This document shows positions 8,632-16,845 of a DNA stretch of 64,000 nucleotides, one piece after another. Position 1 is the first letter of the stretch, and the number at the start of each line of letters is the position of its first letter. The position numbers were made by a program, and so were the translations under genes. The notes below the pieces were generated by a model, which made no database searches, was not told where the DNA came from, and was given only the letters and a program-made list of their open reading frames with translations. Origin of the DNA: an uncultured Clostridia bacterium (lineage in GTDB: Bacteria; Bacillota; Clostridia; Oscillospirales; Ruminococcaceae). The stretch lies in assembly GCA_947627465.1 (NCBI GenBank), contig CANQWD010000002.1:62001-126000 (forward strand), given 5' to 3'.

Positions 8632-9095
8632 GGATAGGATTTGGATATGACGTTCACAGGCTTGCCGAGAACAGGCGCTTGATATTATGCGGCGCGGAGA
8701 TACCGTATGAGTTGGGGCTTCTTGGACACTCGGACGCGGACGTTGCCGTTCATGCGCTTATGGACGCGGTTTTGGGAGCGTTGGTTCTCGGCGATATCGG
8801 GCATTTGTTTCCCGACAGCGACCCGCGTTTCAAGGACGCGGACAGCATGAAGCTTTTAAAACAAGTCATTGGAAAAATGACGAACAGCGGATACGCGCTC
8901 GGAAACCTTGATGTCACGATAATCGCGGAACGCCCGAAGCTTGCTCCGCACATTATCAAAATGCGCGAAAACCTCGCGGCGGCGTTTAATTGCGATTTAA
9001 GCCGCGTCTCCGTAAAGGCGACGACCGAGGAGGGCTTGGGACTGGGCGGCGCGGGTATCGGCGCACACGCGGTCGTGCTTCTCGAGAAAATTTAA
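8628..9095 (+). CDS. ispF: 2-C-methyl-D-erythritol 2,4-cyclodiphosphate synthase
   Basis: 155 residues, full length. It cyclises CDP-ME 2-phosphate to MEcPP, two steps after IspD. The signature is clear: GYDVHR at the N-terminus, [15 protein letters not shown] (zinc His/Asp), [11 protein letters not shown] and the C-terminal KATTEEGLG. Its ATG overlaps the ispD stop (ATGA). It is the last gene of the pseudokinase-pheA-ispD-ispF operon; a terminator follows. Confidence 0.96.
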   Translation: MRIGFGYDVHRLAENRRLILCGAEIPYELGLLGHSDADVAVHALMDAVLGALVLGDIGHLFPDSDPRFKDADSMKLLKQVIGKMTNSGYALGNLDVTIIAERPKLAPHIIKMRENLAAAFNCDLSRVSVKATTEEGLGLGGAGIGAHAVVLLEKI

Positions 9096-9147
9096 ACAAA
9101 ATTGCGTGAAACAAAACCACGGGTTTTGTTGAAACAGTACATTGAAA

Positions 9148-9187
9148 CGCCTCCCGCGTTTGGCAAAAACGAACGCGAGGGCTTTTT
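9148..9187 (+). terminator. Intrinsic terminator after ispF
   Basis: CTCCCGCGTT pairs with AACGCGAGGG (one mismatch and one wobble) and is followed by CTTTTTT. Confidence 0.75.
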
Positions 9188-9279
9188 TATGCGGAATTTC
9201 ACAATGTAAGCATTTACACAGCTTCGGCGCATTTTTGTTTCATTTTTGTGGTAATTTTAAGAAAAAAGAACAAAAACTA

Positions 9280-9308
9280 TTGACAAACAGCTAAAAAGGT
9301 GATATAAT
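9280..9308 (+). promoter_or_regulatory. Consensus SigA promoter of nucleotidyltransferase/transport operon
   Basis: Perfect TTGACA (9280-9285), 17-nt spacer, perfect TATAAT (9303-9308). Confidence 0.85.
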
Positions 9309-9310
9309 AT

Positions 9311-9337
9311 GTTTCGTTGAAACGGAATTGTACAATT
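9311..9337 (+). promoter_or_regulatory. Two palindromes at the transcription start
   Basis: GTTTCGTTGAAAC (9311-9323) and AATTGTACAATT (9326-9337) sit between the -10 box and the start codon, where a repressor would block transcription. The operon's first protein carries a winged-helix domain that might bind here. Confidence 0.45.
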
Positions 9338-9358
9338 TTGAAACAAAAAGGTGATAAA

Positions 9359-10249
9359 ATGAAACTCAGTCATAAAGAATTTGACGTTCTGGCGGCGCTC
9401 GCGCAAACAGACGGCGCAATAACTCAGCGCAAGCTTGAGGAAACAACAAGACATTCGCTGTCCACGATAAACCGCGTGTGCAAAACTCTTTCCGAAAACG
9501 GATTTATCAAGGACGGCAAAATAACCGACTCGGGACTTGAAGCGCTGGAGCCTTACAGAGCGAAACGCGCGATATTCATTGCGGCGGGGTTCGGTTCGCG
9601 GCTCGTACCCATCACGCTGAACACTCCGAAGCCGCTTGTGCGCGTAAACGGCAAGCGCCTTATCGACACAATGCTCGACGCGTGTCTTGAAGCGGGGATA
9701 AGCGAGATATACATAGTGCGTGGATATCTCGCCGAGCAGTTCGATCAGCTTCTTTATAAGTATCCGATGATAAAATTTATCGAAAACCCTTCTTATAATG
9801 AAGCGAACAACATCTCCTCGGCAATGGCGGCGCGTTTTCTCATGCAGGACGCGTATGTTCTTGAAAGCGACTTGCTTGTTTCAAATCCGAAGATCATACG
9901 CAAGTATAACTACAGCTCGAACGTTCTGGGCATCTGGAAAGACCGCACGGACGACTGGTGCGTTACCGAAAAGGACGGCTGTATCGACGAACAGAAGCTC
10001 GGCGGTTTGAGCTGCTATCAAATGTACGGCGTTTACTACCTTAAATCCTCGGACGGCGCACGGCTTTCCGAGGACATCAAAACGGCGTTTGAAGCTCCGG
10101 GCGGCAAGGAAATGTATTGGGAGCAGGTGCCGAACGTGATGTTCCGCGGCAAGTATAAAATAGAGATCGTGGAATGCGACGAAGCGGATATTGTTGAAAT
10201 AGACACGTTCCGCGAGCTTAAAGCAATAGACAAAACTTATAACGTTTAA
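9359..10249 (+). CDS. Winged-helix domain fused to LicC-like nucleotidyltransferase
   Basis: 296 residues. Residues 1-60 form a MarR/IclR-like winged helix (EFDVLAALAQTDGAITQRKLEETTRHSLSTINRVCKTL). Residues 68-290 form an NTP-transferase of the phosphocholine/phosphonate cytidylyltransferase kind: AIFIAAGFGSRLVPITLNTPKPLV carries the nucleotide-binding loop and Lys, and LESDLLV the metal Asp. LicC enzymes make CDP-choline, and PntC enzymes make CMP-2-aminoethylphosphonate. No choline kinase or LicD transferase is in the window. ATG 9359 follows AAAAAGGTGATAAA. The downstream transporter suggests its ligand is imported; the ligand is inference. Confidence 0.82.
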   Translation: MKLSHKEFDVLAALAQTDGAITQRKLEETTRHSLSTINRVCKTLSENGFIKDGKITDSGLEALEPYRAKRAIFIAAGFGSRLVPITLNTPKPLVRVNGKRLIDTMLDACLEAGISEIYIVRGYLAEQFDQLLYKYPMIKFIENPSYNEANNISSAMAARFLMQDAYVLESDLLVSNPKIIRKYNYSSNVLGIWKDRTDDWCVTEKDGCIDEQKLGGLSCYQMYGVYYLKSSDGARLSEDIKTAFEAPGGKEMYWEQVPNVMFRGKYKIEIVECDEADIVEIDTFRELKAIDKTYNV

Positions 10250-10252
10250 TGC

Positions 10253-10308
10253 CAATTGACAATTTCGATACGCGCGAAGCGCGCTCCGAAATTATACATT
10301 GTCAATTG
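10253..10308. repeat. Small palindromic intergenic element
   Basis: CAATTGACAAT (10253-10263) and ATTGTCAATTG (10298-10308) are perfect 11-bp inverted repeats. They enclose a second pair (TTTCG/CGAAA) and a central GCGCGAAGCGCGC. A looser relative lies at 30934-30986, suggesting a dispersed family. Confidence 0.5.
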
Positions 10309-10343
10309 TACATTCTCCATTTTAAAAAGGAAGGAAACTATTT

Positions 10344-11339
10344 ATGAAACTGAAAAAACGTATTTTATCGGGAATTATGGCGGCTGTAATGTGCTGCGGA
10401 GCGCTCACGGGCTGCGGCAAAAAGGAGGAAAAGTCGATAACTATCTATTCTTCCGCCGAGGACTACAGAAACGAAAACGCGCGCAAAATGCTCACGGAGA
10501 AATTTCCCGAGTATAAGATAAACCTTGTGGATATCGACACGGGCGCGCTTGCGGCGAAAGTTGCCGCCGAGGGCAGGGACAGTGATATCGACATTATTAT
10601 GGAACTTGAAACGACCTATCTTGAAAAGTGCAAGGACAACCTCGCGACGCTCGACGATGTTGATTTTAGCGTGTTTGAGGACAATCTGGTGCCCGAGGAC
10701 AAGAAATACACACCGTGGCTTTTGATGAGCGGATGTGTGATTTTGAACAAGAAAATGCTCGACGAGAAAAAAATCGCGGTGCCGACCTCTTACGACGACC
10801 TGCTCAAACCCGAATACAAGGGGCTTATCTCAATGCCGAACCCGAAAAGCTCCGGCACGGGCTACATTTTCCTGCTGAATATGGTGAACGAGCGCGGCGA
10901 GGATAAAGCTTTCGAGTATTTTGACAAGCTCGCCGAGAATATGTCCGGACAGGGCTTCACGACTTCCGGATCGGGTCCCGTTAAGGCTCTGCTTCAGGGC
11001 GAAGCCGCTATCGGTCTTGGAATGACGTTCCAAGCGGCGGAGGAGATCGAAAAAGGCTCCGACCTTGAAATTACATGGTTCAACGAGGGCGCTCCCTACA
11101 CCACCTACTCCAGCGCGGTAATCGCGGGCAAGGAAAAGGACGAGGACGTTATGAAAGTGTTCAAATACATTGTAAGCGACGTTTCTCCCAAGGACAAAGA
11201 GCTTTACAATCCCGAAAAGGTGTTCAAGAACCAGAAGTCCGAGATGAAGAGCTTCCCCGAGAGCGTACCCTACGGTAAAATGGACGGCATACGCGACGTT
11301 GCCAAAAAGGACGCGCTGCTTGACAAGTGGACGCACTAA
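10344..11339 (+). CDS. ABC transporter substrate-binding lipoprotein, copy 1
   Basis: 331 residues with a lipoprotein signal ending LTGC. The body is an iron/spermidine/phosphonate-type binding protein (SBP_bac_6-like): SITIYSSAEDYRNEN opens the first lobe, and GLISMPNPKSSGTGY and FTTSGSGPVKALLQGEAAIGLG line the cleft in this family. AAGGAAGGAAAC precedes ATG 10344. It is strongly similar to the next gene, which lacks nothing this one has. It delivers ligand to the ATPase and fused permease downstream. Iron-type members use paired Tyr ligands; I cannot assign the ligand from the residues alone. Confidence 0.85.
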   Translation: MKLKKRILSGIMAAVMCCGALTGCGKKEEKSITIYSSAEDYRNENARKMLTEKFPEYKINLVDIDTGALAAKVAAEGRDSDIDIIMELETTYLEKCKDNLATLDDVDFSVFEDNLVPEDKKYTPWLLMSGCVILNKKMLDEKKIAVPTSYDDLLKPEYKGLISMPNPKSSGTGYIFLLNMVNERGEDKAFEYFDKLAENMSGQGFTTSGSGPVKALLQGEAAIGLGMTFQAAEEIEKGSDLEITWFNEGAPYTTYSSAVIAGKEKDEDVMKVFKYIVSDVSPKDKELYNPEKVFKNQKSEMKSFPESVPYGKMDGIRDVAKKDALLDKWTH

Positions 11340-11427
11340 TAAAGGCATAAATTATCTGTAAAAGCAATAAATTCACAGCGTTTTTCCAATATTTACCAAA
11401 AGAATTTTCTATTGTGAGGTACTAATT

Positions 11428-12501
11428 ATGAAAAAAAGAATTTTAACCGGAATAATCTCCGCGGTAATGTGCTGCGGAATGCTCGCGGGCTGCGGAAACA
11501 ACAACGAAGCTTCAACGAGTGTGGGCGTTTCGTCCGAAAATAACAGCGGCGAGAGCGGCAGCACAAGCGACAGTAAAAGCAGCGGCAAAAAGAAAACCGT
11601 GACGATCTACTCAGCGGGTGAGGATTACAGAAACGAAAATATGCGCAAAATGCTCAAGGAAAAGTTCCCCGAGTACGATATTCAGCTTAACGACATCGAC
11701 ACGGGATCTTTCGCGGCAAAGGTAGCCGCCGAGGGCAAGGACAGCGATATCGACATCATTCTCGAACTTGAAACGACCTATCTTGAGAAGTGCAAGGATA
11801 GTCTCGCAGAGCTTACCGACATTGATTTCAGCCCGTATGTTGAGGAGTACGTTCCCGCGGACAAGAAATTTGTTCCCGAGCTGCTGCTCAGCGGTTCTAT
11901 GATCATCAACAAAAAGGTGCTCGACGAAAAAGGCGCTGCCGTTCCCGAAACCTACGACGACCTCCTTAAACCCGAATATAAGGGGCTTATTTCAATGCCG
12001 AACCCCAAAAGCTCGGGCACGGGCTACATTTTCCTGCTGAATTTGGTAAACGAGCGCGGCGAGGACAAGGCTTTCGAGTATTTTGACAAGCTCGCCGAAA
12101 ACATAAGCGGCGGCGGTTTCACAACAAGCGGCTCCGGACCCGTCAAGGCGCTCATTCAAGGCGAAGCGGCGATCGGTCTGGGCATTACATATCAAGCCGC
12201 CGAGGAGATAGACAAGGGCGCGGAGCTTGAAATCAAAATACCGGCCGAGGGCGCTCCTTACACCACCTATTCAAGCGCTGTGATAGCGGGCAAGGAAAAG
12301 GACGAGGACATTATGAAGGTGTTCAAGTACCTTATAAGCGATGTATCGCGCGAGGACAAGCGGCTTTACAGCCCCGAAAAGGTGTTTAAAGAGCAGGAAA
12401 CAGCTATGAAGAGTTTCCCCAAGGACATTAAGTACGGAAACATGGACGGAATAGACAATATCGAAACTAAGGAAAGATTGTTGGATAAATGGAATCATTA
12501 A
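11428..12501 (+). CDS. ABC transporter substrate-binding lipoprotein, copy 2
   Basis: 357 residues, a tandem paralogue of the previous gene. They share long identical blocks such as YDDLLKPEYKGLISMPNPK and EGAPYTTYSSAVIAGKEKDED. The lipobox is LAGC, followed by a Ser/Gly/Asn linker of about 30 residues that copy 1 lacks. Differences cluster in the first lobe and around residue 265 (EIKIPAEGAPYT against EITWFNEGAPYT), near the likely ligand cleft, so the copies may differ in specificity. The ribosome site is GTGAGGTACTAATT. The ATPase start lies inside its last codons. Confidence 0.85.
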   Translation: MKKRILTGIISAVMCCGMLAGCGNNNEASTSVGVSSENNSGESGSTSDSKSSGKKKTVTIYSAGEDYRNENMRKMLKEKFPEYDIQLNDIDTGSFAAKVAAEGKDSDIDIILELETTYLEKCKDSLAELTDIDFSPYVEEYVPADKKFVPELLLSGSMIINKKVLDEKGAAVPETYDDLLKPEYKGLISMPNPKSSGTGYIFLLNLVNERGEDKAFEYFDKLAENISGGGFTTSGSGPVKALIQGEAAIGLGITYQAAEEIDKGAELEIKIPAEGAPYTTYSSAVIAGKEKDEDIMKVFKYLISDVSREDKRLYSPEKVFKEQETAMKSFPKDIKYGNMDGIDNIETKERLLDKWNH

Positions 12502-13250
12502 AGGTTACGGCGTTAAACAAGAAATTCGACGGCAAGAACGCGCTCTGCGATGTTGATTTTGAAGCGGCGGGCGGCGAGTTTTTGTCGATACTCGGTCCGT
12601 CGGGCTGCGGCAAGACAACGCTTTTGCGTATTTTGATAGGTCTTGTTAAAGCGGACAGCGGTTCGATCACGCTTGACGGCAAGGATATCACGAACGCTTC
12701 TCCCGACAAGCGCGAAATGGGAATTGTTTTCCAGAACTACGCGCTTTTCGAGAACATGACGGTGCGGCGCAACGTTGAATACGCTATGCGTTTTCGCCCC
12801 GAATTAAAGGCGAGCGCCGGCAAAACAGCGGCGCGTCTTATAGAACAAGTAGGACTTTCGGAACACGCGGATAAATTCCCGAACGAACTTTCGGGCGGAC
12901 AAATGCAGCGCGTGGCTATCGCCCGTACTCTCGCGCTGTCTCCGAAGATAATACTGCTTGACGAGCCGATGAGCGCGCTCGACGCTGCGACAAGGCTTTC
13001 TCTCCGCGAAGAGCTTAAGCGAATTCAAGCGGAAATGCACACGACTATGATATACATAACCCACGACCAAGAGGAAGCGTTCGCGATGAGCGACCGCATA
13101 ATGGTTATGGGCGAGGCTCACATTCATCAGATCGGCACGCCGCAGGAAATTCTCGCGAACCCCGCCGACAATTACGTCAAGAGCTTCGTTATCGATAATC
13201 TCAATAAAAAGATAGCGTCGCTGATGAAATTTGCCGGGGGTGCGCAATGA
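12489..13250 (+). CDS. ABC transporter ATP-binding protein (FbpC/PotA type)
   Basis: 253 residues. Walker A GPSGCGKTT, Q-loop FQNYALFENMTV, signature LSGGQMQRVAIAR, Walker B ILLDEPMSALD and the switch His in ITHDQEEAFAMSD are all intact. The C-terminal regulatory beta-domain of PotA or FbpC is essentially absent. The start overlaps the stop of the second binding protein by 13 bp. It powers import through the fused permease encoded next, whose ATG overlaps its stop by 4 bp. Confidence 0.92.
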   Translation: MESLKVTALNKKFDGKNALCDVDFEAAGGEFLSILGPSGCGKTTLLRILIGLVKADSGSITLDGKDITNASPDKREMGIVFQNYALFENMTVRRNVEYAMRFRPELKASAGKTAARLIEQVGLSEHADKFPNELSGGQMQRVAIARTLALSPKIILLDEPMSALDAATRLSLREELKRIQAEMHTTMIYITHDQEEAFAMSDRIMVMGEAHIHQIGTPQEILANPADNYVKSFVIDNLNKKIASLMKFAGGAQ

Positions 13251-14839
13251 TAAAGAAACGTTCTCCGGGCTTAAGCGCGGCAAAGATACTCGTCGGCATA
13301 TTTTTTGTGACGGCGGTGCTTTACCCGCTTTGCAATCTGCTGATAAGACTTAAGGACGCGAATTTCAATAAAATATTTTCAAATCCGCTTGTCAGCAGAA
13401 GCGTTCTGCATTCGATTTTGGTATCTCTGACGGCGACGGTGATCTCCGTAACGCTCGCCTTTATCATCGCTTGGTGTATGTCAAGAACCCGCGCGAAGCT
13501 GAAACCGCTGTTTAGAGTTTTGCTTACTTTGCCGATGCTTGTGCCGTCCATTTCGCACGGAATGGGCTTGGTGATACTGTTCGGCTCGAACGGCAAGATA
13601 ACGCGGTTTCTGGGGCTTTCGCAAGGCATTTACGGATTTTGGGGAATTGTAGTGGGAAGCGTGATGTACTCGTTCCCCGTGGCGTATCTGATGATCTACG
13701 ACATTCTGCAATACGAAAACGCCGCGCCCTATGAAGCGGCGGCAGTGCTGGGTATTCCGAAAATGAACCGTCTCACGGCTATCACGCTTCCTTATCTCAG
13801 GAAGCCGCTGTTAAACGTCATTTTCGCGACATTCACAATGATAGTGACCGACTACGGCGTTCCGATAATGGTTGGCGGCACGTACAAAACGCTCCCAGTG
13901 CTGATGTACGAGGAGGTTATCGGACGGCTCGACTTCAATCAAGGCGCTGTTTTCGGCACAATGCTGCTTATTCCCGCCATACTTGCGTTTTTCGCGGATA
14001 TGTTCTGCAAAAACCGCGCGAATTCCGTTGTGACAAAGCCCTTTCTAATTCAAAAAAGTCCGCTTCGGGACGCGCTTTCAACGGTATTTCTCGCGCTTGT
14101 GTCGGTTTTCGTCGTTTACCCGATCGTATCGTTTATACAGCTTACTTTCGCGCAAAAATACCCAATCGATATGACGTTTACTATGCACAATATTGAAAGC
14201 ACGGTAGATAAAGGCGCGCTCGGGTATCTGCAAAACTCCGTGATTATCGCGTTTCTGGTAGCGGTTATCGGCACGGTTATCGCGTTTGTCAGCGCGTATC
14301 TCACCTCGCGTTCCCCGTCGAAAAGTTCTCGGGTGCTTCACCTGTTGTCCATTACTTCGCTTGCCATTCCCGGTATAGTGCTGGGTCTTTCATACGTGCT
14401 TGCGTTCAAAGGTTCGTTTATTTACGGAACGTTCGCGATACTGATACTTGTGAACTCCATCCACTTCTTCAGTTCGCCCTATTTAATGTTCTACAACAGT
14501 ATGGGCAAGCTTTCGGGAGACTTGGAAGCCGTCGGCGCGACGCTCGGCATAGGACGCTTTAGAATGATACGCGACGTGTTTATTCCGACGCTTCGTTCCA
14601 CGATTTTGGAGAGTTTTTCGTACTTCTTCGTAAACTCGATGATGACTATCTCCGCGGTGGCATTCCTTGCCAACGCGAATACGAAGCCCGTTGCTTTGAT
14701 GATAAACCAGTTTGAAGCGCAGGTGCTTCTTGAAGCTGCGGCGTTCGTATCGCTTACGATACTTGCGGTAAATCTGATACTGAAAGGCATAATCGCGCTT
14801 ATCAAAAAACTCGCGGACAAAAGAAAACGCCGTGCTTAA
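13247..14839 (+). CDS. Fused two-domain ABC permease (FbpB/phosphonate-type)
   Basis: 530 residues with about twelve membrane segments and two BPD_transp_1 halves. The coupling loops are EAAAVLGIPKMNRLTAITLP in the first half and EAVGATLGIGRFRMIRDVFIP in the second, each the EAA motif that docks on the ATPase. A fused permease is typical of iron(III) and 2-aminoethylphosphonate importers. It ends the operon; a hairpin lies 45 bp downstream. With the LicC/PntC-like enzyme at the operon head, a phosphonate or choline-type ligand is a reasonable alternative to iron. Confidence 0.9.
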   Translation: MIKKRSPGLSAAKILVGIFFVTAVLYPLCNLLIRLKDANFNKIFSNPLVSRSVLHSILVSLTATVISVTLAFIIAWCMSRTRAKLKPLFRVLLTLPMLVPSISHGMGLVILFGSNGKITRFLGLSQGIYGFWGIVVGSVMYSFPVAYLMIYDILQYENAAPYEAAAVLGIPKMNRLTAITLPYLRKPLLNVIFATFTMIVTDYGVPIMVGGTYKTLPVLMYEEVIGRLDFNQGAVFGTMLLIPAILAFFADMFCKNRANSVVTKPFLIQKSPLRDALSTVFLALVSVFVVYPIVSFIQLTFAQKYPIDMTFTMHNIESTVDKGALGYLQNSVIIAFLVAVIGTVIAFVSAYLTSRSPSKSSRVLHLLSITSLAIPGIVLGLSYVLAFKGSFIYGTFAILILVNSIHFFSSPYLMFYNSMGKLSGDLEAVGATLGIGRFRMIRDVFIPTLRSTILESFSYFFVNSMMTISAVAFLANANTKPVALMINQFEAQVLLEAAAFVSLTILAVNLILKGIIALIKKLADKRKRRA

Positions 14840-14883
14840 TCAAACCCCAAACGGCGTTTCAGAACTAGATTTAACAATAACAA

Positions 14884-14910
14884 AACCGCCCTCTTACACG
14901 GAGGGCGGTT
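14884..14910 (+). terminator. Intrinsic terminator after permease
   Basis: AACCGCCCTC (14884-14893) pairs perfectly with GAGGGCGGTT (14901-14910); the T-tract is weak on both strands. It lies between convergent units. Confidence 0.65.
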
Positions 14911-14978
14911 CGGTTTGCGAAAAATCTTTTTTAAACTTCCAAAATGCCTAACAATAAGCAAAGGCAGTTCAAATTCAA

Positions 14979-15209
14979 TCAGTCAACGATGTAGTCCTTG
15001 ATCTCATCGAGGAACTCGCCGCAGTCATCGGAGTGAATGCGAAGCTCCAACTCCTTGGAGAGATCGAGCGAGAAGATACCCATAATGGACTTAGCGTCGA
15101 TTGCGTATCTGCCGCTTACGATATCAACGTCGAAATCAACGCCGGTAACGAGACCTACGAAATTCTTTACATCATCGATTGTGTTTATACGGATCTTTGC
15201 GGTTGTCAT
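14979..15209 (-). CDS. HPr-like protein without active-site His, copy 1
   Basis: 76 residues, HPr-sized. The region around regulatory Ser46 is well kept (DAKSIMGIFSLDL against LKSIMGVMSLG of HPr), while the N-terminal GxHARP phosphorylation loop is absent: the segment reads INTIDDVKNFVGL, with no His. It therefore cannot carry phosphate from enzyme I but might still be a target of HPr kinase, like Bacillus Crh. Start 15209 follows AAAGGAAGTATTGTT. It is followed on the same strand by a paralogue with its own promoter. No PTS genes are in the window. The acidic C-terminal helix is diverged. Confidence 0.8.
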   Translation of the reverse strand: MTTAKIRINTIDDVKNFVGLVTGVDFDVDIVSGRYAIDAKSIMGIFSLDLSKELELRIHSDDCGEFLDEIKDYIVD

Positions 15210-15286
15210 AACAATACTTCCTTTCGTTAAACGGGCGCGGCGGTCAAGCCGCGGCTCTTATGTTTTTGGTTAAACCTGATACTTAT

Positions 15287-15315
15287 AATTTACCACAAAT
15301 TTCCTCTCCTGTCAA
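15287..15315 (-). promoter_or_regulatory. Promoter of HPr-like copy 1 with overlapping inverted repeat
   Basis: Minus strand TTGACA (15310-15315), 17-nt spacer, TAAATT (15287-15292). TTTCCTCT/AGAGGAAA inverted repeats span the -35 box, and part of the motif (TTTCCTCTCCT) recurs upstream of copy 2. Confidence 0.65.
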
Positions 15316-15355
15316 GAGGAAACTTGATGGATTTTGCAAAAAAAACATAATTTTG

Positions 15356-15592
15356 TTAATCTGTAATAAATTTTTCGGCTTCTTCAATGAAATCTTTGCA
15401 CTCCTTATCCTGTCCGTGAAGCGCAAGCGTCAGCGTTTTGGTAAGGTCGAGGCTGAAAATGCCCATAATGGACTTCGCGTCCACCGCGTATCTGCCCGAA
15501 ATAAGATCAACGTCAAACGAAGCCGCCAAAGCCAGCGCGTTGAACTCTTTTACGTCGGCAATGGAATTCAGTTTGCATTTACATTCTATCAT
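15356..15592 (-). CDS. HPr-like protein without active-site His, copy 2
   Basis: 78 residues, paralogous to copy 1. They share SGRYA.DAKSIMGIFSLDL, containing the Ser46 equivalent. Again there is no HARP motif; the corresponding segment is SIADVKEFNALAL. ATG 15592 has AAAGGCGGCGATTTT upstream; the longer frame begins upstream of the predicted promoter and is rejected. Retention of the Ser46 patch in both copies and loss of His15 in both points to a regulatory rather than phosphotransfer role (inference). The C-terminus is charged (CKDFIEEAEKFITD). Confidence 0.8.
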   Translation of the reverse strand: MIECKCKLNSIADVKEFNALALAASFDVDLISGRYAVDAKSIMGIFSLDLTKTLTLALHGQDKECKDFIEEAEKFITD

Positions 15593-15650
15593 AAAATCGC
15601 CGCCTTTCTTTGTTCTGCGTATTATCGGAGAATTTCCTCTCCTATAAATA

Positions 15651-15679
15651 AATATAGCAATTTTTTGCAAAATAGTCAA
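15651..15679 (-). promoter_or_regulatory. SigA promoter of HPr-like copy 2
   Basis: Minus strand TTGACT (15674-15679), 17-nt spacer, TATATT (15651-15656). Confidence 0.7.
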
Positions 15680-15686
15680 TAGGTTA

Positions 15687-15715
15687 TTGCAAATTTCGGA
15701 AAATTCGAGTATAAT
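15687..15715 (+). promoter_or_regulatory. SigA promoter of metallophosphoesterase gene
   Basis: TTGCAA (15687-15692), 17-nt spacer, TATAAT (15710-15715); leader about 100 nt. Confidence 0.7.
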
Positions 15716-15823
15716 ATAAATGTAGAACATTACTGCTTTGTGAAGATTGCATAAATTTTTGCGGTAAAATTTGACATATTACACTAATTTACAATTAAGT
15801 GCAGATAATGGAGATGATAGATC

Positions 15824-16654
15824 GTGAGTTTGAAAATCGCCGCGGCGTTTGCTTTGACGGCGGCAGCGGCGGGAATATGCGCTTGGGACAATGTGCGGCT
15901 TACCGTGTCACGCTATACGACGGAATTTGACAAGCTCCCCGAGAGTTTTGACGGCTTCACTATTGTTCAGGTCTCCGATCTGCACAATCAACGGTTCGGG
16001 GAAAATCAAAGCAAATTGATATCGTCAATCAAAGCCGCAAAACCCGATATGATAGCGATAACCGGAGATCTGTTCCACACCGAGCATCGAGGGCGGGCAT
16101 ACCGCTTTTTGGAGCAAGCCGCAAAGCTCGCGCCGTGCTATTATGTTAGCGGAAATCATGAACAGAGGTTCGCGGACTATTTCACAAATATCAAACCGAA
16201 GCTGGAAAACTTGGGAGCGCGAGTTCTCGATGATGAGCGCGTTACGCTGTCGCGAAACGGCGAATGTATCTCGATAATCGGACTGTCCGACCCTAGCTTC
16301 AAACGCACCGTGCCGCCCGACCAGCTTACGGAGGACAAGCTTTCTCGTTTGGAGACCGAGGGTTTCACGATACTGCTGTCGCACCGCCCGGAATTGTTTC
16401 ACGTTTACGCGCGGCACAACGTCTCACTTGCTCTTACGGGGCACGCGCACGGCGGACAAATTCGTTTCCGTAAACGGGGGCTGTTCGCGGTTCATCAAGG
16501 GTGGCTGCCGAAATATACCGAGGGTATAGTTGTCGAAAATAATACCAAAATGTTGATTTCGCGGGGCTTGGGCAACAGCACTTACTACCCAAAAATCAAC
16601 AACCCGCCCGAACTTGTTGTGGCAGAGCTTCGGCGAAAATCCGCGTTGACTTGA
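15824..16654 (+). CDS. Membrane-anchored metallophosphoesterase (YaeI/YkuE-like)
   Basis: 276 residues. A hydrophobic N-terminus (about residues 3-20) anchors or exports the protein. The calcineurin-like metal motifs are complete: VSDLHNQRFG, ITGDLFH, SGNHEQR, LSHRPE and TGHAHGGQIR. The YaeI/YkuE group hydrolyses phosphodiesters, in some cases lipid headgroups such as UDP-diacylglucosamine. The start is GTG at 15824, with GGAGATGATAGATC upstream. No partner gene is adjacent, so the substrate is open. Confidence 0.85.
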   Translation: MSLKIAAAFALTAAAAGICAWDNVRLTVSRYTTEFDKLPESFDGFTIVQVSDLHNQRFGENQSKLISSIKAAKPDMIAITGDLFHTEHRGRAYRFLEQAAKLAPCYYVSGNHEQRFADYFTNIKPKLENLGARVLDDERVTLSRNGECISIIGLSDPSFKRTVPPDQLTEDKLSRLETEGFTILLSHRPELFHVYARHNVSLALTGHAHGGQIRFRKRGLFAVHQGWLPKYTEGIVVENNTKMLISRGLGNSTYYPKINNPPELVVAELRRKSALT

Positions 16655-16845
16655 ACACTTTTTAATACTTTTTGTATATTTTCGCCGTTATATTGTAAAT
16701 TAAAAAAATAGCGATTATACAAAAGGTATATTCGACAGTAAAGATTACTTTTCGACAAGATACGAGCCTTTTATTTCTCGTCTGCGGCAGACAAACCGCA
16801 AACATAAAATTCCCAATCTCATGTAAAGAGGTGACATCAAATTCA

